Shown here one piece after another: positions 53,909 to 63,440 of a stretch of DNA of 64,000 nt. The notes beneath the pieces were generated by a model. It ran no database searches. It was given only the letters and a program-made list of their open reading frames with translations, and had not been told where the DNA came from. This DNA is from DASRDU01 sp035652435. Its GTDB lineage: Bacteria; Acidobacteriota; Blastocatellia; RBC074. The stretch spans positions 8,033 to 72,032 of the forward strand of contig DASRDU010000162.1 of NCBI GenBank assembly GCA_035652435.1, written 5' to 3'. Each line of letters opens with the position of its first letter. Within the stretch, counting starts at the first letter, position 1. Position numbers and translations under genes: made by a program.

Positions 53909-54013
53909 TGATCTCCCCGCCGGCTCGCTGACCGGGGCTGTTCCGAAGGTTTGAGGAGGTTTAGCGGACATCTTTGTGAATTCAGTCGTGTTCCTTTGCG
54001 GATTACTTCGCAC

Positions 54014-54868
54014 TCAGTACAGATTAACTTTCCTGCTGGCAGCTTCACTCAGGAAGTCCGGCGGATAAGAGAAGTTCTGAAGGTAGGTGTAAGTCGGGCG
54101 CTGAGTGATGAAATCGCTGTAGGCTTTGGCATGCCTGTTATTCCGGCTGCAGGCGGTGAAGATTGCCATCTTCTCGTGCGCAGCGTCAATCTTACGTCTG
54201 GCTCTGGTGGCACGGTGGGTGATGCGGAAATCGAAGATCAGCAGATCGCCCGCCTTGTTCGGGATCGAGACGAAATCTTTCACGCTCTCTTCAGTCCCCA
54301 CGCCTATCCTGTAGCGAATCTTATCGAAGACGGTACTCGTCAGGCTCATCATCTTCTGACCAGTCGCCTGCCCTTTCACCGGCGCGCTGTAATCATACTG
54401 GCTGTAAAACGTATCCGGCGAACGGTGCGAGCCGGGAACGACATCCAGACCGCCGCCGTATTCTTCGGTGTTGTCCTGCAGGTAATATCCGACCTCGACC
54501 ATCTGGTAATCGTCTTCCCACTGAAAGGTATGGCCGGATTTCTCCTGAGCGCTCGTGTCCTTGTGCCAGTCCACGAACATGTTCAAGTGAACGGCCGATT
54601 CACGCAGCACCAGAAAATCATCGCCGAGCAGTGACCCTACCACCGAGAGCGCAGGCTCATGGAAAAGCAGCCAGCGGCTTTCCGGGTAGCGGCTGTAAAT
54701 GTCCATCAGGACCTTGTCGGTGTCGCCGATCCCGCGCTTTTCAGCGGGGCGGTCAAACTCCGGGCGGAAGAATGATCGAAGCCGGCTGACCTGATCGTGA
54801 TTCAGAATGCCGGGGACGAGAATATAACCGTCTCTCTCAAATTGCCTCTTCTGTTCCTCGGAAAGCAT
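54014..54868 (-). CDS. Phytanoyl-CoA dioxygenase (PhyH) family protein
   Basis: 284 residues. Fe(II)/2-oxoglutarate oxygenase fold with the metal dyad His-x-Asp in 'DWHKDTS' and a distal His in 'DFRITHRATR', followed by an Arg that may bind 2-oxoglutarate. It sits between pseC and the SDR/pseB pair, so it could hydroxylate a sugar intermediate or the finished glycan. PhyH proteins are diverse, and the substrate is not inferable from motifs. Confidence 0.8.
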   Translation of the reverse strand: MLSEEQKRQFERDGYILVPGILNHDQVSRLRSFFRPEFDRPAEKRGIGDTDKVLMDIYSRYPESRWLLFHEPALSVVGSLLGDDFLVLRESAVHLNMFVDWHKDTSAQEKSGHTFQWEDDYQMVEVGYYLQDNTEEYGGGLDVVPGSHRSPDTFYSQYDYSAPVKGQATGQKMMSLTSTVFDKIRYRIGVGTEESVKDFVSIPNKAGDLLIFDFRITHRATRARRKIDAAHEKMAIFTACSRNNRHAKAYSDFITQRPTYTYLQNFSYPPDFLSEAASRKVNLY

Positions 54869-54892
54869 CCTTCTATTCCCTTTCAGGGCCCG

Positions 54893-55921
54893 TTACCAGG
54901 CCCAGCGGTTATTGATCAGCCAGTCACGGGTTTTCGCCAGCCCTGCTTCCAGCGAAGTCGCCGGCTTCCAACCCAGTAATATCCTCGCCTTGCCCGGATT
55001 GCAGAGCAGCTTCGGAATCTCGGCCTGCGGGTGATCGTGGACGACGAATTCGACCATGTTACCTTCAGTCGCCGCCAGCGCCGCCAGATCGCGAATCTGA
55101 ATATCGCGCCCCGTGCCGGCGTTGATCACTTCGCCCGCCGCTTCAGAACTCTCAGCCGTGCGCACAACGAATTCGGCGCAGTCTTCGACAAACAGCAGGT
55201 CGCGCGTCTGCCGGCCATCGCCTTTGACCAGCAACGGCTCGCACCCGATGTCGCGTTTCAGGAAGATCGAAACTACGCCGCCCTCAAGGTTCGATTTCTG
55301 GAACGGCCCATAGGTATTGAATGGGCGAACCACCGTCACCGGCATCCGGTAGGAGTAGAAGTACGACAGCGCCAGATTGTCGGCGGCGATCTTGCTGGCC
55401 GCGTAGGGAGAGGCCGGACACACCGGATGCTCTTCGGTAATCCCAAGGTCACCTGCGGCGCGTGAATAAACCATGCAGGTGGACATCACGACCAGACGCG
55501 GGCGCAGGTCGCGGAGCTGACTCTTCACTTCTTCCAGATGAAAGCGCCGGTCGGCAACGTCGAGACCATTCAAGCGGAAATACTGTTCGCGGCAGGCTTC
55601 GAGAATGGAGAATGTGCCATCCACGTCGTTGCGGAAGGTCGTTTCCGGTTCATCAATCGAACGCTGCACGTGGATTGACGCGCCGAGGTGGTAGACCCTG
55701 TCCCACGTGGTTTCGGCGAACAGCGTTGCGAGCAGCGCGCGATCCTTCAGATCACCTTCGACCAGCCCCAGGAATCCGCGCGCGCCTTCAAACTCGGCCA
55801 GATTCTCGCGCCGGCCATTGGACAGGTCGTCGAGCGCCAGCACCTCATGCCCGTCCTGCAACAACCGCTTCACGACCCAGCGGCCGATGAAGCCCGCGCC
55901 GCCGGTAACCAGTGCCCTCAC
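54893..55921 (-). CDS. NAD-dependent nucleotide-sugar epimerase/dehydratase (extended SDR)
   Basis: 342 residues. 'LVTGGAGFIGRWVVKRLLQ' at the start; Ser/Thr in 'VVMSTCMVYS' and Tyr-x3-Lys in 'SPYAASKIA'; 'RPFNTYGPFQK' substrate loop. Its ATGA overlaps the pseB stop, so the two are coupled. A second SDR inside a nonulosonate cluster may set stereochemistry or make another sugar of the repeat unit. A LegB-like dehydratase is possible but not shown. Confidence 0.8.
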   Translation of the reverse strand: MRALVTGGAGFIGRWVVKRLLQDGHEVLALDDLSNGRRENLAEFEGARGFLGLVEGDLKDRALLATLFAETTWDRVYHLGASIHVQRSIDEPETTFRNDVDGTFSILEACREQYFRLNGLDVADRRFHLEEVKSQLRDLRPRLVVMSTCMVYSRAAGDLGITEEHPVCPASPYAASKIAADNLALSYFYSYRMPVTVVRPFNTYGPFQKSNLEGGVVSIFLKRDIGCEPLLVKGDGRQTRDLLFVEDCAEFVVRTAESSEAAGEVINAGTGRDIQIRDLAALAATEGNMVEFVVHDHPQAEIPKLLCNPGKARILLGWKPATSLEAGLAKTRDWLINNRWAW

Positions 55922-56967
55922 GAATTCACCTCCGCTGCTTTTCGCTGTTCCAGAAAACCGATGGTTTCAAGAAACTCTTCAATCTGCGGCTTCGTCATAT
56001 GCGGGACGTAATCCGAGTGGTAAACCGTCGAGACCGGGCGCATCTCCCGAAGGTACGGGCAATCGCTCGTCTCCATCTCCTCGCCGACGTAAACGATGTA
56101 CTCGTCGTTCTCGCAAGCCCGTGGCACTTCCGCTTCCATCAGCAGCTCTTCATAGAGCTTCTCGCCCGTCCGAGCGCCGATTTCCTTAACTTTAATTGCC
56201 CCCGGCAGGTAGCCATAGGCAGGGGCGAGCCGGTTGATCATGACTTCGGCCAGCTCTTCGATGCGCAGCGTGGGCATCTTCAGCACGAAGAGTTCCCCGC
56301 CCACGGCCATCTCGGCGGCGCGCAACACCAGACGCACGGCCTGATCCAAGCCCATGACGAAGCGGGTCATCCTTCTGTCCGTCAGGGTGACCGGCCCGCC
56401 CTGGCTGATCTGGCTACGAAAGATGGTCGTCACGGAGCCGTTCGAACCGATGATGTTTCCGAATCGGACTGAGGCGAACCGCGTCCTGCTTGTCCCGGCC
56501 ATCCCTTGTGCGGCCAGAATCAGCCGCTCGCCCATCAGCTTGGAAGCGCCCATCGCGTTGGTCGGGTTGACCGCCTTGTCGCTCGAAGTGAAGATCACGC
56601 GCTCGACGTTCGTATCGAGCGCGGCCTGCACGATATTCTGCAATCCGTAAAGGTTGGTCTGGACGACCTCGAAGGGGTTGTACTCGCCAATCGAAACGTG
56701 CTTGAGCGCGGCGGCGTGGAAGACCACGTCAATCCCTTCCATCGCGCGGCGCAACCGGCCGCCGTCGCGAATGTCGCCGAGCAGCCAGCGGACTTTGTCA
56801 TCCTCGCCGACCTGCTGTCGGAGTTCGAACAGGCCGTGTTCGTGGTGATCCAGCGCGCGCACGACTTTCGGCCGGGTCTCGAGGATCGCCCGGAGCAGAC
56901 CGCTCCCGACAGTCCCTGAAGCCCCGGTAATCAGCACCGATTTTCCGGCTAGCCAGGAAGCTGACAT
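55918..56967 (-). CDS. pseB: UDP-N-acetylglucosamine 4,6-dehydratase, PseB/CapD family
   Basis: 349 residues, no membrane part. 'GASGTVGSG' (15-23) binds NAD(P); 'FHAAALKHV' and 'TSSDKAVNPTNAMGASK' (Asp130, Lys131, Lys143) are the family core. Where PseB/FlaA1 has a catalytic Tyr before Gly-Ala-Thr-Lys, this protein has Met139, as in the CapD/PglF/WbpM branch. The PseC and PseI neighbours still point to pseudaminic-type synthesis. First enzyme of the nonulosonate pathway. Confidence 0.88.
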   Translation of the reverse strand: MSASWLAGKSVLITGASGTVGSGLLRAILETRPKVVRALDHHEHGLFELRQQVGEDDKVRWLLGDIRDGGRLRRAMEGIDVVFHAAALKHVSIGEYNPFEVVQTNLYGLQNIVQAALDTNVERVIFTSSDKAVNPTNAMGASKLMGERLILAAQGMAGTSRTRFASVRFGNIIGSNGSVTTIFRSQISQGGPVTLTDRRMTRFVMGLDQAVRLVLRAAEMAVGGELFVLKMPTLRIEELAEVMINRLAPAYGYLPGAIKVKEIGARTGEKLYEELLMEAEVPRACENDEYIVYVGEEMETSDCPYLREMRPVSTVYHSDYVPHMTKPQIEEFLETIGFLEQRKAAEVNS

Positions 56968-57036
56968 ACTTTTATTACCTCTGTTTTCGATTGTGACTTT
57001 GGTATTGATGCCGGGGCCGGCGTGGATTCCTGCCTG

Positions 57037-59445
57037 CTACACCTCTGCCCCCTTGTCCGCTTTGTGGCCGTAGGAGTAGTTGTTGTAGTAGTAATAGTAG
57101 TAATCGCTGTAACCCTCTTTCCGCAGGTCGAGGTTGTTGAGTACCACCCCGAAGACCTTGGCGCCGACCCCGGCGAGTTCGCCGCGCGCGCGGCGCACGG
57201 CGTCGCGGGTCGCCTTGCCGCCCTGGATCACCATAATTACGCCGTCCACGAGCGTGGACAGGACAACCGGGTCGGCGACGTTGATTAGCGGCGGCGAGTC
57301 AATCAGGATGTGGTCGTAATGCTCAGAGAGCAGGCGGAGCATGTTCTTCATCCGCTCCGAGCTGAGCAATTCTGCCGGGTTGGGCGGGATCGGGCCGCAG
57401 GGCAGCAGCGAGAGGTTCGGGATGTGCGTTTCGTGGATCAGGTCGGCAATCGGGACTTCGCGCGAAAGGTAAGTTGACAGGCCGTGCGTGAAGTTGACGC
57501 CGAAGACTTTGTGCGCCGACGGCTTCCTCAGGTCGCAGTCAATGATCAGGACTGACGAACCCAGCTGCGCCAGCGAGATGGCCGTATTGACGATGGTCGT
57601 GGTCTTGCCTTCGCCGGGCTGGGCGCTCGTGATCAGGACTTTCTGGGGCGGGCGCCCGGCCGAAGACAGCAGCAGTGAAGTGCGCAGCACGCGGTAAGCT
57701 TCAGCCGCAGCCGAGCGGGTGTCATTGACCATCACTTGGCCCGGCTTAAGCCGGGTCACCAGAGTTGACTTGTCCGCACTGCCTGAATTGATCGCCACAC
57801 TGCTTTTGCGACCTGACAGCATGCGCGAACCGGCGGCGGCGATCACCGGGATGATGGCCAGCGTGGGCAGTTGCGTGTAGCGGGTGACGTCATCGACCGA
57901 CTTGACCGTGTTGTCCAGATATTCCATAAAGAAGGCCAGACCGATCCCGGAGGCCAGACTCAGGAAGAGGCCGATCAGGATGGCGCGCAGTCGTTTCGGG
58001 CCGGAGGGAGTGGTCGTCAGCTGCGCCGGCTCGATGATCCTCACATTTTTGTGCTGCTCAATCTCCTGAACTTTGGCCTGATTGGTCTTCTGCAGGAAGT
58101 CGGTATAGAGGGCGGTCGCGGTCTGCACGCCCTGCTTGAGGATGTTGAATTTGACGTTGGCCTGATTCTCGCGGACGGCTTCGCCCTTGGCGCGCTCCAC
58201 TGAGGCACTCAGTGAGGCTTCGTCGCGGACGGCGCGCTGGTAATCGGCGTAGAGTTTGTCTTCAAGGTTCTTTCGGCTCAGGGCGATCTGCTCCTGCAGG
58301 GCCCTGATCTGCTGCTGGGTCTCGACCACCTTCGGGTTTTCCGGCCCGTATTTGACGTTCATCTGAGAGACGGCGACACTCAGTTCACTGAGTTTCTTCT
58401 GCAGTTCAACCGTCTTCACGTCGGAGAAGGCTTCGGGCAACTGGGCGACGCGGCCCTGCCGGACCTCCTCGTAGAGAGACTGCTTGATGATGCGATCCGT
58501 CTCGGCCTTCATCAGGTCGGTGTGAAGCCCGACCAGTTTGTCGGTGGTCAACGAGGATTTGCCTTCGGTCGAAAAGATGTTATTGGCGCGGGTGTAATTG
58601 GCCAGTTCCTGCTCGGCCTTCTGCATCTGAGTTTCCAGCCTGCGCGTGGATTCGTTGAGCCAGTCGGAAGTCCGCGTGAAGTTTTCGGTCTTGTTCAAGT
58701 AGGCGCGTTGGATGAAAGCGTCGGCAACGCCATTAGCCACGGTGGCCGCCAGCGCCGGGTCGGTGTGGGAGAAGGAGATCACCAGCGCCCGGGTGTCGGG
58801 GATCTGCTCGACCGCGATGTTGCTCCCGAGGATTTTGACGTAAGGAGTCAGCCGGGCCTTCTCTTCCGGCGTGCGTGCCAGATTGATCTCCGACCTGCTC
58901 TCCGTCTCGGTCGCGGCCTTGAGCGGCGCGATTACCTGGCTCTCGCCGGGGCTCAGCCTGCTGGCGATGGTCTGGACGGCTTCGATGACCGACTTTCTTT
59001 CCGTCACGTCGAGAAACTGTTTGTTCTCATCAAGCCGGAGATTGACGACGACGTCTTCCAGCACCGGGCGGCTCTTGATGAAGAGCATCTTGGTCTTGAT
59101 GCTGTCGGAGTCGTCAGACTGGAGCAGAAAATCTCCGGACTTGATCAGCGTCGTCGCGGAATCCTTGCCGATCTCAACGGTGGCAGAAGACTGATAGATG
59201 GTTTTCGTGCGGAAGGCTTCGACCGTCACAATGGTCGTCACGATCAGGGCCAGCACCACGATCATCCAGCGGTGCTTGCGAACCGTGCGCCAGAGGTCGC
59301 GCAGATGAATCGTATTTTCTTCGGCGCCCTGACCGTGGCCGTAACCGTACCCTTCGGACGAGCTGAGCCCTTTCGAGACGGTGCGGACCAGCGCTTCCTG
59401 CTCGGCGGGCGACAACCTGTCAATATCGAATTTTTCGTTTGCCAT
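57037..59445 (-). CDS. Polysaccharide copolymerase with BY-kinase domain (Wzc-like)
   Basis: 802 residues: Wzz-type N-terminal domain with membrane segment near 55-75, long coiled coil (about 250-470), GNVR-like second membrane segment near 490-510, then a P-loop tyrosine kinase with Walker A Lys614 ('SAQPGEGKTTT'), Walker A' 'VLIIDCDLRKPSAHKVFG' and 'DHILIDSPP'. The C-terminal tail carries a cluster of tyrosines (YYYYYY plus Y-x-Y) for autophosphorylation. Sets chain length and works with the Wza-like exporter encoded just upstream. Confidence 0.95.
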   Translation of the reverse strand: MANEKFDIDRLSPAEQEALVRTVSKGLSSSEGYGYGHGQGAEENTIHLRDLWRTVRKHRWMIVVLALIVTTIVTVEAFRTKTIYQSSATVEIGKDSATTLIKSGDFLLQSDDSDSIKTKMLFIKSRPVLEDVVVNLRLDENKQFLDVTERKSVIEAVQTIASRLSPGESQVIAPLKAATETESRSEINLARTPEEKARLTPYVKILGSNIAVEQIPDTRALVISFSHTDPALAATVANGVADAFIQRAYLNKTENFTRTSDWLNESTRRLETQMQKAEQELANYTRANNIFSTEGKSSLTTDKLVGLHTDLMKAETDRIIKQSLYEEVRQGRVAQLPEAFSDVKTVELQKKLSELSVAVSQMNVKYGPENPKVVETQQQIRALQEQIALSRKNLEDKLYADYQRAVRDEASLSASVERAKGEAVRENQANVKFNILKQGVQTATALYTDFLQKTNQAKVQEIEQHKNVRIIEPAQLTTTPSGPKRLRAILIGLFLSLASGIGLAFFMEYLDNTVKSVDDVTRYTQLPTLAIIPVIAAAGSRMLSGRKSSVAINSGSADKSTLVTRLKPGQVMVNDTRSAAAEAYRVLRTSLLLSSAGRPPQKVLITSAQPGEGKTTTIVNTAISLAQLGSSVLIIDCDLRKPSAHKVFGVNFTHGLSTYLSREVPIADLIHETHIPNLSLLPCGPIPPNPAELLSSERMKNMLRLLSEHYDHILIDSPPLINVADPVVLSTLVDGVIMVIQGGKATRDAVRRARGELAGVGAKVFGVVLNNLDLRKEGYSDYYYYYYNNYSYGHKADKGAEV

Positions 59446-59525
59446 ATGGGTTTCTCCGGTCTGCCACGGGTGGGGCTAAATCATGACGTGAGTCTGTTTC
59501 GGCAGTGGTGCAGGGGCCGGCCAGA

Positions 59526-60716
59526 TCATCTGACGATATAGGTCCCGCGCTGTGCGGCGCTGATCCCGAAAGCCGACAGCAGCGCACTGCCGACAGTCTT
59601 GGACCGGCTGTTGGGGACGATAATCACGTCATTGGCTGCAATCACAACGTCCTCCTGCTTGCCGTCCATCACGGCGCCGATGTCAACCTTGATCTCCTGG
59701 CGCTTGCCGGTGGCCGGATCTTCGCGGACGATGACTCCGCGGTTCTGCGCGGCCGTGACCTTCGTCCCCTGTGCGAGCGACATGGCCTGACGCAATGTGG
59801 TTCCGGTCTTGAGCTTGAACTCGCCCGGCGCGCGGACCTCTCCGGCGACGTAGAACACATCCTGAATCGGGATGTGGACGATGTCCCCGGGTTCGACGAT
59901 CACGTTCTGCGAGAAATTGCCCGCCAGCAGACCGCTGATGCTGGCTTTGATCAGCTCATACTTTGCGCCTTCAGTTGCCTCGGCAGAGGCCGTCTGAGTC
60001 GTTTTTTCCTCGGCCTCATTGATGGTGCGGGGGCGTGAGGATGAAGCGCCTGAATCTGCCTCTTTCTTTTCCGCAGAAGTTTTATCCGTTGCCGGGGTGT
60101 TACCGGCCTCATCAACCTGATCGCCGCCCTGCGCCTTATCCTTTGACTCGCGGATGATGAAGGCCATTGACCCGTGATTGTCGTGCAACCCGCCGGCGAT
60201 GGTGATCAGTTTCAGCAGCGTCGGTTTGCCTTCGATCTGGTAAACGCCGGGAATGCGCACCGCGCCCTGAATAAAGAACGAACGGCTGTTGTACTGCCTG
60301 ACGGCCACCTTGACCTGCGGATTTTTCAGGTAACGCCCGCGCAACCCGTCTGCGATTATCTTCTCCAGTTCTTCGGGCGTTTTCCCCTGCGCGCGGATCC
60401 GACCGAGGTAACCCATCAGGAAAGTGCCGTTGGCATTGATCCGCTTGCTGCCCGTCGAAAGTTCCGGCGCGTCTTCGATGGTGACTTCAATCACATCACC
60501 CGGCCCCATCCGATAATCTTCTTCGGGTGAGGCCACTAAAACAGGGGACGCAGTTGAAGACCCGGAAACCTTGCCGGTCTGTTCCGGGCGGCCCTCCTGC
60601 GCGTAAGCGCCGGTCACCACAAACTGCGTCAGGATCACCAGCAGTGCCGGCAATCCGGCGCGCGCGCGGGAAGATCCCGGCATTTCAGATTGCGCCCTCA
60701 GAGTTGAATTTTTCAT
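59526..60716 (-). CDS. Polysaccharide export protein, Wza-like with SLBB domain
   Basis: 396 residues with a signal peptide (cleavage near residue 39, GAYA-Q; no lipobox Cys seen). Poly_export core starts at 'MGPGDVIEVTIEDAPELS'; first SLBB-type strand set includes 'FFIQGAVRIPGVYQIEG'; the second is 'VFYVAGEVRAPGEFKL'. Between them lies an insert of about 60 residues rich in Lys, Asp, Glu, Ser and Thr (about 195-260) that is absent from typical Wza and probably disordered. Forms the outer-membrane export channel. Stop overlaps the start of the next gene by 4 bases. Confidence 0.92.
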   Translation of the reverse strand: MKNSTLRAQSEMPGSSRARAGLPALLVILTQFVVTGAYAQEGRPEQTGKVSGSSTASPVLVASPEEDYRMGPGDVIEVTIEDAPELSTGSKRINANGTFLMGYLGRIRAQGKTPEELEKIIADGLRGRYLKNPQVKVAVRQYNSRSFFIQGAVRIPGVYQIEGKPTLLKLITIAGGLHDNHGSMAFIIRESKDKAQGGDQVDEAGNTPATDKTSAEKKEADSGASSSRPRTINEAEEKTTQTASAEATEGAKYELIKASISGLLAGNFSQNVIVEPGDIVHIPIQDVFYVAGEVRAPGEFKLKTGTTLRQAMSLAQGTKVTAAQNRGVIVREDPATGKRQEIKVDIGAVMDGKQEDVVIAANDVIIVPNSRSKTVGSALLSAFGISAAQRGTYIVR

Positions 60717-62125
60717 GACGATACTCCTGTTGCCAGATCAGCCGCGCCGGAGCGGACTCCCACCGCCGCGTCAGTTGCCCGGACCGATTCGCGGGCAGTC
60801 TCGGCAGCAAAGCTGACCTGGGATGCCGTCGCCGCCAGCAGCAGAAACAGCAATGAATTCGACGGGAGCTGAAGATTGAAGTCGAACAGACTGTGAACCA
60901 GCATCGCGAAGATGCCCGCGCCGCTGCCGAGCGCGACGGCGGCCATCAGCGGATCGCGTGACCGTAACCCGCGCGCGACGGCGCGGAAGATGACGAAGGC
61001 AAACCATAAAGCCAGCACGCCGCCGATGATCCCGCCTTCGGCCAGCAGGTGCAGATAATCGTTATGCGCCTTATCCACAATGAGCGTTCCGTCAGCCCGG
61101 CTGTAATTCGGATAAACCGTCTGGTAAGCACCGATGCCCACGCCCGACACCGGGTGGGCGCTGATCATTCTTAAAGTGTCTCGCCAGATCCAGCCGCGGC
61201 TGGAATGGAAGCTCTCGGCCTGCGTACCCGCCCCCGCCGGCTGACCTTTGGTGACGCGGTCAATGACCGGGTCAACCCCGATCCAGAAGACTCCGGCCAG
61301 AATCACCGCGATGATTACCCCCACGGCGGCAACGCTCGTCAGGTTGCGCGCCGCGCCGACGTCGCGATCCCTCTCTTTTGATCGCGATCTGAGCCTGAAG
61401 CTCATCACCAGGATGAAGAGCATTCCGGCCAGCAGGCTGACGATGCCGCCGCGCGAAAGCGAGACGACGGTGGCAACGCCCATCATGGCGGCGGCGAATC
61501 CGTAAAATAACCGCGCTTCGGCCCGCACCGCGCCGGCCACGATCAGGGCGACGGGGATGGGCACGAGCATCTCCATATAACCGGCGAAGTGATTGTGATT
61601 GACGAACGGGCCGAATGGCGAAGAAGCCAGCACCGTGATCGGGCGCACCCAGTAAAGCTTCCCGTTCCAGGAAAAATGCTGGATCAGTCCGAAGACGGCG
61701 AGCCCGAGACCGTAAATCACCAGAAAGTTCACCAGCGTATTCAACCGCTCGCGGCCCGCCAGGAAGCTGGCAGCGATGACGCACGCAATGACGAGGCAGA
61801 ACAGGAGCAGCACGACCAGCCGCGTCGCTTCCGTATCCATCGAAAGGCTGAGCCTCTGCCCCGGAGTGTTGATGGCCACGCTCTGAGCGAGCCCCAGCAG
61901 CACGAGCCCCAGCATCGGCCAGGCAACGGTCGGGATGTGAATAGTCAGTCGCCTGTCGGCAAAGGTCTTCACGCCCCACAGCAGCAGCAGAGTGACGATC
62001 AGCAGTTCAAAGACCGCCTCCGACCATGGCTCGACCGCGCCGTGAGCCAGCGCGGTAAAGACGACGGCGATCACCAGACCGATGGCGATTGTCTGATCCA
62101 GACGTTTACCGAGTTTTGCCGCCAC
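60713..62125 (-). CDS. O-antigen ligase/polymerase family protein (Wzy_C)
   Basis: About 470 residues, 11-12 membrane segments. The Wzy_C/WaaL signature lies in the large loop: 'SSRGWIWRDTLRMI..', then 'HPVSGVGIGAYQTVYP' and 'DKAHNDYLHLLAEGGIIG'. I place the start at GTG 62125, because AGGAGG sits 5 bases before it. ATG 62158 is in frame and would add 11 residues. Either start overlaps the end of the TPR gene. It joins repeat units or ligates the chain. Confidence 0.87.
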   Translation of the reverse strand: MAAKLGKRLDQTIAIGLVIAVVFTALAHGAVEPWSEAVFELLIVTLLLLWGVKTFADRRLTIHIPTVAWPMLGLVLLGLAQSVAINTPGQRLSLSMDTEATRLVVLLLFCLVIACVIAASFLAGRERLNTLVNFLVIYGLGLAVFGLIQHFSWNGKLYWVRPITVLASSPFGPFVNHNHFAGYMEMLVPIPVALIVAGAVRAEARLFYGFAAAMMGVATVVSLSRGGIVSLLAGMLFILVMSFRLRSRSKERDRDVGAARNLTSVAAVGVIIAVILAGVFWIGVDPVIDRVTKGQPAGAGTQAESFHSSRGWIWRDTLRMISAHPVSGVGIGAYQTVYPNYSRADGTLIVDKAHNDYLHLLAEGGIIGGVLALWFAFVIFRAVARGLRSRDPLMAAVALGSGAGIFAMLVHSLFDFNLQLPSNSLLFLLLAATASQVSFAAETARESVRATDAAVGVRSGAADLATGVSS

Positions 62126-63440
62126 CAGCTCCTCCTCGCGGATAAACCTTGAAATCATCGAACCAGACCGTGCCGCGCGACGGATCGTCGTAAGAGAATT
62201 TCGGGATGCGCCGGATGCTCACCTGCAGCGAACGGGCATTGACCGGCGCGGTGAAATCAAATTCGACCCGCTGCCAGTCGTGCGACCCGGCGGCCACAGG
62301 CGCTGACTCGGCAACTGATTCTGAGCCGTTCAGCACGGCCACACGCGGGCCTTCGGGAGTTTCGAGCTTCTGTGTTCTGGCGTAACACTCCAGATGATAT
62401 TGCGCCCCAGGTTCGACCGGGATCAGGTGCGTAATCTCTCCACTCAGCTTTGTGGTATCGCGCCCGGCAAAATCAATGCGCAATGATTTGTTGCCTGTCC
62501 GGGCTTCCCGTGTGGCGACATCATCGGACTGGCTGACCCCGATTCGGGCATATTCGCTGCGGCCGAGGTGCCACGCGAACTGATCGAACCACGCGGGGAT
62601 TTCGTCCTCAAAGCTGCCGTCGCACAGGAGCAGATGCCACTCGTCGGAATTAAACCCGAGCGTCTCCAGCCAGATCTTCTGCGCGACGCCGCCCCGGCCC
62701 GCTTCAATCAGGGCGCTGATGAATGCGGCGCTCAGCGTGGCCGCGTCAGGAGAGGCGAGGCGCGCCTTCGGCTCTGTACGACTGAAAAGACTCACCGCCT
62801 CATCGGCCTTCGATTTTCTGAGCAGGAAGTGGGCCAGCGCGAGTTGGGGGAGGGCTTCTTTTCCCACCAGCGCGCTGACTTTCTCAACGCTGCCGCGCGA
62901 AACATTCCAGACCAGTTCAAACGCGCCGGGTAGCAACAGTGGACGGCTGGCGGTGGCGATCCGAAACTCCTCAATTGCCTGATCCGCTTTCCCGGCCCGG
63001 ACCAGCAGATTCGCCAGCCGCCAGTGTGTATCCGTGTGCCCGGGCGCCAGCGCGACGGCCGTGCGCAAAGACTGCTCGGCCCCGGCGCGATCACCGCGCG
63101 CCTCCCTGACCGAAGCCTGCAGCAGGCGGAAATTGTATTCGAACGGGGATTCGATGATGGCGCGGGCGAGATGGGAATCAGCCTGGGCGAGCGCCGCCTC
63201 GCGGTCCTCCACCAGGTTCAGTTCCGCCTCGCCCAGCCGGGCATTGATGCGCGGCGAGCCGGGGAAGTACGCGGCGGCCAGTTCGAGCGCCTCACGATTC
63301 GCGGGGACACGCAGGTCGGTCAGCGATCTGGTGACGAAATGAAAGGCGACGAAAAGGAGGAGGCACCCGCATCCGGCGAGCAAACAGAGAAAGACGGCGG
63401 CTCTCGCGAGCGGATTATTCAGCTTAAAATCGCAGACCAA
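62106..63440 (-). CDS. TPR protein with C-terminal carbohydrate-binding-like domain
   Basis: 444 residues: an N-terminal membrane anchor (about 12-35), TPR-like helical repeats (about 45-250, for example 'AEQSLRTAVALAPGHTDTHW' and 'KADQAIEEFRIATASRPLLL'), then a beta-sandwich resembling a carbohydrate-binding module ('NKSLRIDFAGRD', 'YHLECYARTQKLETPEGPRV', 'WQRVEFDFTAPVNARSLQ'). Likely a periplasmic scaffold for the polymerase or export machinery encoded downstream. Confidence 0.82.
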   Translation of the reverse strand: MVCDFKLNNPLARAAVFLCLLAGCGCLLLFVAFHFVTRSLTDLRVPANREALELAAAYFPGSPRINARLGEAELNLVEDREAALAQADSHLARAIIESPFEYNFRLLQASVREARGDRAGAEQSLRTAVALAPGHTDTHWRLANLLVRAGKADQAIEEFRIATASRPLLLPGAFELVWNVSRGSVEKVSALVGKEALPQLALAHFLLRKSKADEAVSLFSRTEPKARLASPDAATLSAAFISALIEAGRGGVAQKIWLETLGFNSDEWHLLLCDGSFEDEIPAWFDQFAWHLGRSEYARIGVSQSDDVATREARTGNKSLRIDFAGRDTTKLSGEITHLIPVEPGAQYHLECYARTQKLETPEGPRVAVLNGSESVAESAPVAAGSHDWQRVEFDFTAPVNARSLQVSIRRIPKFSYDDPSRGTVWFDDFKVYPRGGAGGGKTR

